This document shows, piece by piece, positions 34,636 to 43,841 of a DNA stretch of 64,000 nucleotides. A model generated the notes under the pieces. That model worked only from the letters and a program-made list of their open reading frames with translations. It was not told the DNA's origin and did not search any database. The stretch's first letter is position 1. The number at the start of each line of letters is the position of its first letter. The position numbers and the translations under genes were made by a program. Origin of the DNA: Pelagivirga sediminicola (GTDB lineage: Bacteria > Pseudomonadota > Alphaproteobacteria > Rhodobacterales > Rhodobacteraceae); contig NZ_QCYH01000003.1 in the NCBI RefSeq assembly GCF_003072125.1, positions 7,501 through 71,500 of the forward strand, read 5' to 3'.

Positions 34636-35513
34636 TCATCCGCGACAAGCCGGGGCTGCTGCAATTGCTGTTCTCGGTGCGCGGCTCGGTCCTGCCCAAG
34701 ATCCTGCCGCGCGTGGCGTTCGTGACCGCCTTTGCCGCCGGGCTGGTCTGGGTGGACCTGAACGTGCTGCGGCTGCCCCATACCAATGCCGCGCCCTTCG
34801 CGGTCTTCGGCATCGCATTGTCGCTGTTTCTGGGCTTTCGCAACAACGCCGCGCATGACCGGTGGTGGGAGGGGCGCAAACTGTGGGGCAAGCTTATTGC
34901 CGACATGCGCAGCCTTGCCCGCGACGCCGAGATCTTCGTGCCCGACCGCGCGGACCGGCACCGCCTGCTGACCCTTGCGCTGGGCTTCATTCATGCGCAC
35001 CGGCTGAACCTGCGGCAACTGCCGTCCAGGGCGGCCCCTGCCAACTGGCTGAGCGAGGGCGATCTGAAGACGCCGCATCCGCCCTGCACCAAGCTGAACC
35101 AGATGACCGAAGTGGTCGCCGCCGCCGCGCCCGACGGGTTCGCCCGCCGCGCGCTGGCCGAGCGGATCGGCTCCATCGCGCTGGCGCAGGCCGGGTGCGA
35201 GCGGATCGCGACAACACCGCTTCCTTATGTCTATTCTCTGCTGATCTTTCGCACGACATATCTCTATTGCGGGCTGATCCCGTTCGGCCTGATGGACACG
35301 GCGGGCTGGCTGACGCCGGTCTTCGTGGCGATCATGGCCTATATCTTCATCGGCCTCGCCGAAGTGACCGAAGAGCTGGCCCATCCGTTCGGCGAGACGG
35401 TCAATGGCCTGCCGCTGGACGCGATGTGCCGCACGATCGAGATCAGCCTGGCGCCGCATCTGGACATGCCGACGCCCGCGCCGCTCAAGGCGGATCGGTT
35501 CTATCTAAGCTGA
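34632..35513 (+). CDS. Bestrophin-family membrane protein (UPF0187)
   Basis: 293 residues from GTG 34632, which forms GTGA with the purD stop. The open frame extending upstream to 34428 lies inside purD and is not used. Hallmarks are FLGFRNNAAHDRWWEGRKLWG and EVTEELAHPFGETVNGLPLDAMC. It has about four membrane segments and forms an anion-channel-like pentamer in the inner membrane. Coupling to purD is probably incidental. Confidence 0.9.
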   Translation: MIIRDKPGLLQLLFSVRGSVLPKILPRVAFVTAFAAGLVWVDLNVLRLPHTNAAPFAVFGIALSLFLGFRNNAAHDRWWEGRKLWGKLIADMRSLARDAEIFVPDRADRHRLLTLALGFIHAHRLNLRQLPSRAAPANWLSEGDLKTPHPPCTKLNQMTEVVAAAAPDGFARRALAERIGSIALAQAGCERIATTPLPYVYSLLIFRTTYLYCGLIPFGLMDTAGWLTPVFVAIMAYIFIGLAEVTEELAHPFGETVNGLPLDAMCRTIEISLAPHLDMPTPAPLKADRFYLS

Positions 35514-35616
35514 ACGGGTGCCGCGCGGCGCCGGTCGCCACGGGCGCGCCAATGGCCGCACGCGGCGGGCGGCCGGAGGCAAGGGGCGCAGCAGCAGACG
35601 CCGCGCCCCCCGCAGG

Positions 35617-36012
<396 letters not shown>

Positions 36013-36114
36013 TCAAAGCGCGGAAAAGAGTTGCGCAAACAGGCCTGCGTTCAGATTTTGTTCACCCCGAAAGGCCGCAAAACGGCCGCGCAGCTGCCGG
36101 TTTCGGCGCCGCGG

Positions 36115-37017
36115 CTATTTCTCGAACAATCGCGCGGCGTCGAAAATGCTGTCCAGCCGCTCATAGCGTTCGCGCGTCTCGGGCCAGTTGGCCTCCTGCA
36201 CGGCGGCGATCAGCGCCTCCAGCAGCATCATCGTCGAGGTGTTGCTGTCCCAGGCCGACGGGATCTGCGTCCAGCAATGGAACGTGTGCGCTGCATGGGT
36301 GGCGGCGGGGCTGGCCCATTGATCGGTGATCAGGATGACGCGCACGCCCCGCGCTGTCGCCAGCTCGGCAAGGCGCAGCAGGTTCGTCTCGTAGCGGCGC
36401 ATGTCGAACAGCAGCAGGACGTCGCCCTCCTCCATGTCCAGCACGTAATGCGGCCACGTCGCCGAGCTGGAGGTCATGTGGGTGATGCGCCGCCGCACGG
36501 CCTGAAAATGGGTAAAGGCATAATCGGCCAGCGCGCGGCTGATGCGCCCGCCCACCACGTAAAGCCGCCGGTCGGTATCGGCCAGCAGCTGCGTGGCACT
36601 GTCGAACTGCGCACTGTCCACATTGGCCAGCGTCTGCTGGATATTATCGCCGATCGCCGTGGCAAAGCGGTTCAGCAGGTGCGATTCGGGCACGTCGCTG
36701 GCCCAGCGGTCGCGCCGCTGCGTGGGGCCGGACGCCTTGGCCTCCAGCTCGGCCAGAAGCGCCTGCTGGAACTGCGGATAGCCCTTGAAGCCCAGCTTCT
36801 GCACCAGCCGCGCCAGCGTCGGCGTGGACACCTCGGCATTGGCCGCCGCAATGGTGATCGAGGTCAGCCCCGCCGCCGGGTAATTGTCCAGAAGGGCCTG
36901 CGCGAACTTGCGTTCGGACTGGGTCAGCGCGGCGTAATGCGCGCGGATCGCCTCGCGCACGGTCTGGCGGCCGGTCTGCCCGCGCGGCTGCGGGCCTTCT
37001 GGGGAGGGCAGGTTCAT
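36115..37017 (-). CDS. RpiR-family transcriptional regulator
   Basis: 300 residues from ATG 37017 (MNLPSPEGPQPRG); a TTG at 37023 is the alternative. N-terminal HTH_6 domain (about residues 17-90) contains ITIAAANAEVSTPTLARLVQ; a C-terminal SIS domain has RLYVVGGRISRALADYAF and VRVILITDQWASPA. It is divergent from the operon starting at 37102 and probably represses or activates it. A palindrome at 37068-37083 lies between the genes. Confidence 0.9.
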   Translation of the reverse strand: MNLPSPEGPQPRGQTGRQTVREAIRAHYAALTQSERKFAQALLDNYPAAGLTSITIAAANAEVSTPTLARLVQKLGFKGYPQFQQALLAELEAKASGPTQRRDRWASDVPESHLLNRFATAIGDNIQQTLANVDSAQFDSATQLLADTDRRLYVVGGRISRALADYAFTHFQAVRRRITHMTSSSATWPHYVLDMEEGDVLLLFDMRRYETNLLRLAELATARGVRVILITDQWASPAATHAAHTFHCWTQIPSAWDSNTSTMMLLEALIAAVQEANWPETRERYERLDSIFDAARLFEK

Positions 37018-37067
37018 CGGCAAATCCTGAAACTCTTTGAAAAGATATTGACAGAATTTGCGCGGCG

Positions 37068-37083
37068 TGGAAACATTTTTCCA
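37068..37083. promoter_or_regulatory. Candidate RpiR operator and promoter of the TRAP operon
   Basis: TGGAAA-CATT-TTTCCA is a perfect inverted repeat. A TTGACA lies 17 bases before its AAACAT core (37048-37053), so the palindrome would overlap a weak -10 of the plus-strand operon. Confidence 0.4.
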
Positions 37084-37101
37084 AACAAGGGAGAGGGCGT
37101 G

Positions 37102-37887
37102 ATGCCGGATCAGCCACAGTCAGGTCCAGTGGTCGAGGTTGTCGGCACGAATGCCACCGGCGCCGCGCTGATCCTGTGCGAGCATGCGGCGCATGACATC
37201 CCCGCGCGCTACGCCGGTCTGGGCCTGACGCCGGAGGCGGCGATCAGCCATGCGGCGTGGGATCCCGGCGCGCGCAATCTGGCGCTGCATCTGGTGCAAT
37301 GTCTGGATGGCACGCTGATTGCCAGCAGGGTGTCGCGGCTGGTCTATGACTGCAACCGCCCGCCCGAGGCCGCGTCCGCCATGCCCGAAAAATCCGAACT
37401 GATCGACGTGCCCGGCAATACCGGGCTGACAGGGGCCCAGCGCACCGAGCGGGCCGAGAGCGTCTACCACCCTTTCTGCAACGCCGTGACAGCCGCGATA
37501 GACGCCCGCGAGGCGCGCGCGCAGCCGACGGCGCTGATTACCGTGCACAGCTTTACGCCCGTCTATTACGGCGTCCGGCGCGAGACCGAGATCGGCATCC
37601 TGCATGACGACGATACCGCGCTGGCCGACGCGATGCTGAAAGGCGCCGAAAAGCTGCCGCACCGCGTTATCCACCGCAACAGGCCCTACGGTCCCGAGGA
37701 TGGCGTCACCCATTCGCTGCAACGGCACGGGCTGGCGCATGGGCTGCCGAACGTGATGATCGAGGTGCGCAACGACCTGCTGCAAACGCCCGAGGACATT
37801 GCCCGGATCGGCGACGAGCTGTGCGCGATGATCGCGCCCGCGATCATTCATCTGGGCCTTCAGGAACAGGGGACGAGCCATGCCTAA
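37102..37887 (+). CDS. Divergent N-formylglutamate-amidohydrolase-like protein
   Basis: 261 residues from ATG 37102, with GAGAGG upstream. Family motifs appear in a variant form: LCEHAAHDIP, YDCNRPPEA, ITVHSFTPVYYG and IEVRNDLL, so the metal site and fold are kept but the substrate pocket differs from the protein at 25281. It starts the TRAP operon and overlaps the small-permease start by eight bases. A role in cleaving a gamma-glutamyl or N-acyl bond of the pathway intermediate is inferred from position only. Confidence 0.83.
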   Translation: MPDQPQSGPVVEVVGTNATGAALILCEHAAHDIPARYAGLGLTPEAAISHAAWDPGARNLALHLVQCLDGTLIASRVSRLVYDCNRPPEAASAMPEKSELIDVPGNTGLTGAQRTERAESVYHPFCNAVTAAIDAREARAQPTALITVHSFTPVYYGVRRETEIGILHDDDTALADAMLKGAEKLPHRVIHRNRPYGPEDGVTHSLQRHGLAHGLPNVMIEVRNDLLQTPEDIARIGDELCAMIAPAIIHLGLQEQGTSHA

Positions 37888-38476
37888 GATCATTCGCGGC
37901 TTCGTGCGCGGGGTCGATGCGATGAACTATTTCATCGGCCGTTTCGCGATGTATCTCATCTTTGCGCTGATCGGCGTGCTGATGTGGTCGTCGGTGTCCA
38001 AGACGTTTTTCGAGCCGACGCTCTGGACGCTGGAGATGGCGCAATTCATCATGGTCGCCTTTTACGTGCTGGGCGGCCCTTACGCGGTCCAGATGGGATC
38101 AAACGTGCGGATGGACCTGTTCTATGGCACCTGGTCCGTCCGGCAAAAGGCGTGGATGGACGCGTTCACCGTGCTGTTCCTGATGTTCTATCTTGGTGTC
38201 CTGCTCTACGGCGCGATCGGGTCCACCGCCTATTCGCTGGGCCATTTCACCGGCGAGCCGTTTGCCTTTTTCTGGGATCTGGGCGTGACCCTCGTGACCG
38301 AGGGCCCGGCGGCGGCCAAGGACAAGATGGGTTTCATCGAGCGCAGCCCGACCGCGTGGCGGCCCTATATCTGGCCGGTCAAGACGATCATGATCCTCGG
38401 CGTCACCTTGATGCTGCTGCAAGTCACCGCTGAATTTTTCCGCGATATCGGCCGCATTCGCGGGGTGGAGCTCTGA
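37880..38476 (+). CDS. TRAP transporter small permease (DctQ-like)
   Basis: 198 residues with about four membrane helices (MYLIFALIGVLMWSSVSK early). AQFIMVAFYVLGGPYAVQMG fits the DctQ family. It pairs with the large permease, whose ATG starts at the last base of this stop (38476). The inserted stretch around residues 125-160 is long for the family. Confidence 0.9.
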   Translation: MPKIIRGFVRGVDAMNYFIGRFAMYLIFALIGVLMWSSVSKTFFEPTLWTLEMAQFIMVAFYVLGGPYAVQMGSNVRMDLFYGTWSVRQKAWMDAFTVLFLMFYLGVLLYGAIGSTAYSLGHFTGEPFAFFWDLGVTLVTEGPAAAKDKMGFIERSPTAWRPYIWPVKTIMILGVTLMLLQVTAEFFRDIGRIRGVEL

Positions 38477-39795
38477 TGCCATATGAAATGATCGCCATCC
38501 TGATGTTCAGCTCGATGATGCTGATGCTGCTGACGGGTCAGCGGGTGTTCGGCGCCATCGGCTTTGTCGCCGCGGCCGGGGGCATGCTGCTGTGGGGCAC
38601 GGGCGGGGCGGACATGCCGTTTTCCGCCGCGATGAAGCTGATGAAGTGGTATCCGCTGCTGACGCTGCCGATGTTCATCTTCATGGGCTACGTGCTGTCG
38701 GAATCGCGGATTGCCGACGATCTGTACAAGATGTTTCACGTCTGGATGGGGCCGGTGCGCGGGGGCCTTGCCATCGGCACGATCGGCCTGATGGTGCTGA
38801 TTTCGGCCATGAACGGTCTGAGCGTGGCCGGCATGGCCATCGGCGCCACCATCGCGCTGCCCGAACTGCTGAAACGCGGCTATGACAAGATCATGGTGAC
38901 GGGCGTCATCCAGGCGGGATCGAGCCTTGGCATCCTTGTGCCGCCATCGGTGGTGCTGGTTCTTTATGCGATGATCGCGCGGCAGCCGGTGGGCCAGCTG
39001 TGGCTGGCGGGCGTGATCCCCGGCCTGATGATGGCGGTGATGTTCATCATCTATATCTATGTGCGCTGCCGGATGCAGCCCGAACTGGGCCCGCCCCTGC
39101 CCCCCGAAGAGCGCAATGTCAGCACGCGCGAGAAGATGCGCCTGTTGTCGGCGGGGCTGCTGCCGCTGATCATCTTCGCGGTGATGATGGTGCCCTTCGT
39201 CAAGGGCTGGACCTCGCTGGTCGAAAGCAGCGCCATCGGCGCCATGGCGGCTTTTGTCGCCGCCGTCCTGAAGGGGCGCATGACGCGCGAGGTGTTCGAG
39301 AATTCGGTCCGCAACACGCTGGGCATCTCCTGCATGTTCATGTGGATCATCCTTGCCGCGCTGGGCTTTGGCGCCATTTTCGACGGGCTGGGCGCGGTCA
39401 AGGCGATCTCGGACCTGTTCACCGCGCAATGGGGCCTGGACCCGTGGGTCATCCTGATCCTGATGCAGCTCAGCTTCATCGTGATGGGCACGTTTCTGGA
39501 CGATACCGCGATGCTGGTGATCGTCGCGCCGCTTTACGTGCCGCTGGTGGGCGATCTGGGGTTTGATCTGGTATGGTATGGCGTGCTTTATACGATCACG
39601 TGCCAGATCGCCTATATGACGCCGCCATTCGGCTATAACCTGTTCCTGATGCGCGCCATGGCGCCGCCGGAAATTTCGATCAGGGACATCTACCGCTCGA
39701 TCATTCCGTTCGTGGCGGTGATGGTGGCGGCGCTGGCGGCTGTCATGGCCTTCCCGCAGATTGCCCTGTGGCTGCCCGATCTGATCTATAAGTGA
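38476..39795 (+). CDS. TRAP transporter large permease (DctM-like)
   Basis: 439 residues with about 12 helices; GIPVPPSV-like SLGILVPPSVVLVLYAMIAR and LGTFLDDTAMLVIVAP-type segments are diagnostic. It is the ion-coupled channel of the importer. It overlaps the DctQ gene by one base and is 61 bases ahead of the binding-protein gene. Confidence 0.94.
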   Translation: MPYEMIAILMFSSMMLMLLTGQRVFGAIGFVAAAGGMLLWGTGGADMPFSAAMKLMKWYPLLTLPMFIFMGYVLSESRIADDLYKMFHVWMGPVRGGLAIGTIGLMVLISAMNGLSVAGMAIGATIALPELLKRGYDKIMVTGVIQAGSSLGILVPPSVVLVLYAMIARQPVGQLWLAGVIPGLMMAVMFIIYIYVRCRMQPELGPPLPPEERNVSTREKMRLLSAGLLPLIIFAVMMVPFVKGWTSLVESSAIGAMAAFVAAVLKGRMTREVFENSVRNTLGISCMFMWIILAALGFGAIFDGLGAVKAISDLFTAQWGLDPWVILILMQLSFIVMGTFLDDTAMLVIVAPLYVPLVGDLGFDLVWYGVLYTITCQIAYMTPPFGYNLFLMRAMAPPEISIRDIYRSIIPFVAVMVAALAAVMAFPQIALWLPDLIYK

Positions 39796-39856
39796 CGACA
39801 TAAGAACTCCGTTCAGGAGCGTTCGAGCAAGAAGTGAACCAACAAGGAGAGAGAAG

Positions 39857-40897
39857 ATGACAACACGCAGAAAGTTCCTGGCCTCCGCCGGTCTCGGCAC
39901 GGCGGCCACCGCACTGGGCGCACCGGCCATCGTGCGCGCGCAGGCGCCGATCAAATGGCGCATGCAGACTTATGCCGGCGCCGCGCTGGGCGCGGAGGTG
40001 ACGAAACCGGCCGTCGATTACATCAACGCCGCCGCCAATGGCGAGATGGAGATCGAGCTGTTCTATGCCGACCAGATCGTCCCCACCGGCGAGCTGTTCC
40101 AGGCGCTTCAGCGCGGCACCATCGACGCGGTGCATTCGGATGACGATTCCATGGCCTCGCCCACGCCGCTGCAGCGCTTTGGCGGGTATTTCCCGCTGGC
40201 GACCAAGCATATCCTGGACGTGCCGGTGCTGTTCAACCAGTACGGCCTGGCCGATATCTGGCGCGAGGAATACGAGAAGGTCGGCGTCACGTGGCTGTCG
40301 GCCGCGGGTCAGGATCCGTGCAACTTCAACACGACCAAGGAAATCACGTCGCTGGAGGATCTGGACGGGCTGAAGCTCTATACCTTCCCGACGGCGGGGC
40401 GCTTCCTGTCACAATTCGGCGTCGTGCCCGTGTCAATTCCCTACGAGGATGCCGAAGTGGCCGTACAGACCGGCGAGCTGGACGGCATGGCGTGGTCCGG
40501 CATCACCGAGGATTACACGGTGGGCTGGGCGGACGTCACCGATTACTTCCTGACCAACAACATCTCGGGTGCGTGGATCGGTTCGCATTTTGTCAACCCG
40601 CAGCGCTGGGCCGACCTGCCCGAGCACCTCAAGCAGCTGGTGATGGCCGGCATCGAGGCGGGCCATACCTATCGCGACCAGTGGTACTGGGGCGGCGAGG
40701 CGCGCCTGCGCGCGCAGGGTGACAAGCTGAAGCTGCGCACGATCCCGCAAAAGGAATGGAAGACGGTCGAGGATGCCGCGCTGACGTTCTGGGACGAGAT
40801 CGCCGAAGAGGGCGAGGTGCACGCCAAGGTCGTCAAGATCTTCCGCGATTACAACGAGGTGATCGGCAACGCAGGCCCCCCCTACACCTTCGAGTGA
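39857..40897 (+). CDS. TRAP periplasmic substrate-binding protein (DctP-like, Tat-exported)
   Basis: 346 residues. The signal TTRRKFLASAGLGTAATALG carries an RR-x-F-L twin-arginine motif, and the mature part starts near AQAPIKWRMQTYAG. QALQRGTIDAVHSDDDSM and the later VAVQTGELDGMAWSGI fit the family's ligand-binding layout. GGAG/AGAG precedes the start. The ligand is unknown; later genes suggest an amine or amino alcohol. Confidence 0.92.
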   Translation: MTTRRKFLASAGLGTAATALGAPAIVRAQAPIKWRMQTYAGAALGAEVTKPAVDYINAAANGEMEIELFYADQIVPTGELFQALQRGTIDAVHSDDDSMASPTPLQRFGGYFPLATKHILDVPVLFNQYGLADIWREEYEKVGVTWLSAAGQDPCNFNTTKEITSLEDLDGLKLYTFPTAGRFLSQFGVVPVSIPYEDAEVAVQTGELDGMAWSGITEDYTVGWADVTDYFLTNNISGAWIGSHFVNPQRWADLPEHLKQLVMAGIEAGHTYRDQWYWGGEARLRAQGDKLKLRTIPQKEWKTVEDAALTFWDEIAEEGEVHAKVVKIFRDYNEVIGNAGPPYTFE

Positions 40898-40986
40898 TCC
40901 CGCGCTACTGATGGGCGGCCCCGGCAGCGCGCCGGGGCCGATCCCGCCCCCGAACACCCCCCAAAGTTTTCCCTCCGAGGTGCCAC

Positions 40987-42357
40987 ATGCCCGCCCAGAC
41001 CCCCGCGCTTAGCTTTGACGATCTGAAGAAACAGGTGAAGGACGGCCGCATCGACACCGTGCTGGTCTGCTTTGTGGACATGCAAGGGCGGATGATGGGC
41101 AAGCGGTTCCATGCCAAGCACTTCATCGACGGCGCCTACAAGGAAACGCATTGCTGCAACTACCTGCTGGCCACCGATCTGGAGATGGACACACCCGACG
41201 GCTATGCCAGCACCGGCTGGGAGACGGGCTATGGCGATTACGTCATGGCGCCCGATCTGGACACGCTGCGCCCGATGCCGTGGCTGGAAGGCACCGTCGT
41301 GGTGCTGTGCGACGTGCTGGACCACCACACGCACGAGCCGGTGCCCCATTCCCCGCGCGCGATGCTGAAAAAGCAGCTGGCGCGACTGGCAAAGATGGGC
41401 TTCACCGCCATGATGGCGACCGAGCTGGAGTTCTTCCTTTTCGAGAAAAGCTATGACGAGATCCGCAAGGACGGCTATCGCGACCTGGCGCCGATTTCGG
41501 GCTATAACGAGGATTACAACATCTTCCAGACCACCAAGGAAGAGCATGTGATGCGCCCCTTGCGCAACCACCTATGGGATGCCGGCCTGCCGATCGAGTG
41601 CACCAAGGGCGAGGCCGAGGCAGGTCAGGAGGAGCTGAACATAAAATACGCCGCCGCGCTGGATACGGCCGATTACCACACCATCGCCAAGCATGCGGTC
41701 AAGGAAATCGCATGGCAGCAAGGCCACGCCGCCAGCTTCCTGCCCAAATGGAACAAGGACCGCGTCGGCAGCTCCAGCCACGTGCATCAATCGCTGTGGA
41801 AGGACGGGCAGAACGTGTTCTACGACGCGGATGCCGATATGGGCATGTCGCCGCTGATGGCGCATTACATGGCCGGAATGCTGAAATACGCGCCCGACTA
41901 TACCTATTTCCTGGCGCCCTACATCAACAGCTACAAGCGCTTCATGAAGGGCACATTCGCCCCGACACGCACCATCTGGTCCGTGGACAACCGCACCGCT
42001 GGCTTTCGCCTGTGCGGCGAGGGCACCAAGGCCGTGCGCGTCGAATGCCGCGTTGGCGGCTCGGACATAAACCCGTACCTCGCGATGGCCGTGCAGCTGG
42101 CCGCCGGGATCGCCGGGATCGAGGAAAAGCTGAAGCTGGACCCGCCTTTCACGGGCGATGCCTATTCCGGCGACGAGGGCATGATCCCGACCAATTTGCG
42201 TGATGCCTATGTGGCGCTCAAGGGCTCGGACATGCTGCGCGCGGCACTGGGCGATGATGTGGTCGATCACTATGCCCGCGCGGCCGAGGTCGAGATCGAG
42301 GATTTCGAAGCCGCCGTCACCGATTACGAGATCGCCCGCGGCTTCGAGCGGTGCTGA
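40987..42357 (+). CDS. Glutamine-synthetase-family ligase (PuuA/GlnT-like)
   Basis: 456 residues. Fold motifs: ATELEFFLFEK (metal site), EAEAGQEELNIKY, SSSHVHQSLW and NRTAGFRLCGEGTKAVRVECR (ATP/glutamate). The length and the lack of an adenylylation-type Tyr context suggest a gamma-glutamyl-amide ligase of PuuA/GlnT type, not the housekeeping GlnA. It would join glutamate to ammonia or an amine with ATP. It lies between the TRAP binding protein and ALDH. Confidence 0.87.
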   Translation: MPAQTPALSFDDLKKQVKDGRIDTVLVCFVDMQGRMMGKRFHAKHFIDGAYKETHCCNYLLATDLEMDTPDGYASTGWETGYGDYVMAPDLDTLRPMPWLEGTVVVLCDVLDHHTHEPVPHSPRAMLKKQLARLAKMGFTAMMATELEFFLFEKSYDEIRKDGYRDLAPISGYNEDYNIFQTTKEEHVMRPLRNHLWDAGLPIECTKGEAEAGQEELNIKYAAALDTADYHTIAKHAVKEIAWQQGHAASFLPKWNKDRVGSSSHVHQSLWKDGQNVFYDADADMGMSPLMAHYMAGMLKYAPDYTYFLAPYINSYKRFMKGTFAPTRTIWSVDNRTAGFRLCGEGTKAVRVECRVGGSDINPYLAMAVQLAAGIAGIEEKLKLDPPFTGDAYSGDEGMIPTNLRDAYVALKGSDMLRAALGDDVVDHYARAAEVEIEDFEAAVTDYEIARGFERC

Positions 42358-42391
42358 CCCGCCGGCCGCTGCGCTGACTGAACGCGCCGGA

Positions 42392-42423
42392 GCCTCCGGC
42401 GGGGATATTTGGGGCAAGAAGAA
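42392..42423 (+). repeat. 32-base dispersed repeat, copy 2 (GS-ALDH spacer)
   Basis: It matches 23907-23938 at 28 of 32 bases and contains GGATATTTGGGGCAAGAAGA. It ends at the first base of an apparent ATG (42423), which is why I do not use that ATG as the start of the ALDH. Confidence 0.65.
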
Positions 42424-42458
42424 TGACCGGCCCCTGCGACAAATGGATAGGTTTGGAC

Positions 42459-43841
42459 ATGAGTGAGACACTGACCTGCACATCGCCGATCGACGGATCG
42501 GTGTTTGCCACCCGCGAGACGCTGGACGCAGACGGCGCCAAGGCGGCCGCCCAGCGCGCGCGCGCCGCGCAACTGAACTGGGCCGCGCGGCCGCTGGAGG
42601 AGCGCATACGCCTCGTGATGGCCGGCGTCGCCGCCGTGGGCGCCATGAACGACGACATCGTGCCGGAACTGGCCCGCATGATGGGGCGTCCGGTGCGCTA
42701 TGGCGGCGAATTCGGCGGCTTTGACGAGCGCGCGAGCCATATGGCCAAAATCGCGGCAGATGCGCTGGCCGATATCGAGGTGGGCGAGGACGCCACCTTT
42801 CTGCGCTATATCAAGCGGCTGCCGCATGGTGTGGTGCTGGTCGTGGCGCCGTGGAATTACCCCTACATGACGGCGATCAACACGGTCGCGCCTGCCCTGA
42901 TTGCCGGGAACACCGTGCTGCTGAAACATGCCACGCAGACGCTGCTGGTGGGCGAGCGCATGGCGCAGGCATTCCATTCCGCGGGCGTGCCGGAGGATGT
43001 GTTCCAGAACGTGTTTCTGGGCCATGACACCACGTCCGATCTGATCGCGTCCGGCGCGGTGGATTTCGTGAACTTCACCGGCTCCGTCGGCGGCGGGCGC
43101 AGCATGGAGCGCGCGGCGGCGGGCACCTTTACCCCCGTGGCGACCGAGCTGGGCGGCAAGGATCCCGGCTATGTCATGGAGGACGCGGATCTGGATGCGG
43201 CCGTCGATACGCTGATCGACGGGGCGATGTTCAACTCGGGTCAGTGCTGCTGCGGGATCGAACGGATCTATGTGCATGAGAGCCTCTATGATGCCTTCGT
43301 CGAAAAGGCCGTAAAGATCGTTCAGGGCTATACCTTGGGCGATCCGCTGGACGAGGGCACGACGATCGGCCCGATGGCGCATGTGCGCTTCGCCAAGGAG
43401 GTCCGCGCCCAGATCGACGAGGCGGTGGAGGCCGGCGCGACCGCACATATCGCCAAGATGGACGCCGATGACGGCGGCGCCTACCTGACGCCCCAGATCC
43501 TGACGGACGTGACTCATGACATGCGCGTGATGCGCGACGAAAGCTTTGGCCCCGTGGTGGGCATCATGAAGGTATCCTCGGACGATGAGGCGATCGAGCT
43601 GATGAACGACAGCCATTTCGGCCTGACCGCCAGCCTCTGGACCGCCGATCTGGACCGCGCGCAGCGCGTCGGCGACCAGATCGAGACCGGGACGGTCTTC
43701 ATGAACCGGGCCGATTACCTTGACCCCGGATTGTGCTGGACCGGCTGCAAGGATACAGGACGCGGCGGCGGCCTGTCGGTGATCGGCTATCACAACCTGA
43801 CGCGCCCGAAATCCTACCATCTCAAGAAGGTGACAAAATGA
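42459..43841 (+). CDS. NAD(P)-dependent aldehyde dehydrogenase
   Basis: 460 residues from ATG 42459 (MSETLTCTSPIDGSVF); the earlier ATG at 42423 abuts a repeat and adds residues atypical of the family. The Rossmann segment is followed by the catalytic Cys in NSGQCCCGIERIYVH, with three adjacent Cys, and the general-base Glu in VATELGGKDPGYV. It oxidises an aldehyde to a carboxylate, here perhaps one generated by the iron ADH. Its stop overlaps the ADH start by four bases (43838-43841). Confidence 0.93.
   Translation: MSETLTCTSPIDGSVFATRETLDADGAKAAAQRARAAQLNWAARPLEERIRLVMAGVAAVGAMNDDIVPELARMMGRPVRYGGEFGGFDERASHMAKIAADALADIEVGEDATFLRYIKRLPHGVVLVVAPWNYPYMTAINTVAPALIAGNTVLLKHATQTLLVGERMAQAFHSAGVPEDVFQNVFLGHDTTSDLIASGAVDFVNFTGSVGGGRSMERAAAGTFTPVATELGGKDPGYVMEDADLDAAVDTLIDGAMFNSGQCCCGIERIYVHESLYDAFVEKAVKIVQGYTLGDPLDEGTTIGPMAHVRFAKEVRAQIDEAVEAGATAHIAKMDADDGGAYLTPQILTDVTHDMRVMRDESFGPVVGIMKVSSDDEAIELMNDSHFGLTASLWTADLDRAQRVGDQIETGTVFMNRADYLDPGLCWTGCKDTGRGGGLSVIGYHNLTRPKSYHLKKVTK

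Noticed and set aside
35583-35609. GGGGCGC...GCGCCCC hairpin between bestrophin and ferredoxin genes
   Set aside because: Seven-base GC stem but no T run on either strand, so not called a terminator.
38365-39963. 532-residue open frame opposite the TRAP large permease
   Set aside because: His/Gln/Arg-rich antisense frame; the plus strand encodes a clear DctM.
42423-42458. ATG 42423 as the ALDH start
   Set aside because: It abuts a dispersed repeat, and the next 12 residues are unlike ALDH starts; ATG 42459 begins the typical sequence.
42324-43820. 498-residue minus frame opposite the aldehyde dehydrogenase
   Set aside because: Antisense shadow of ALDH; no motif.
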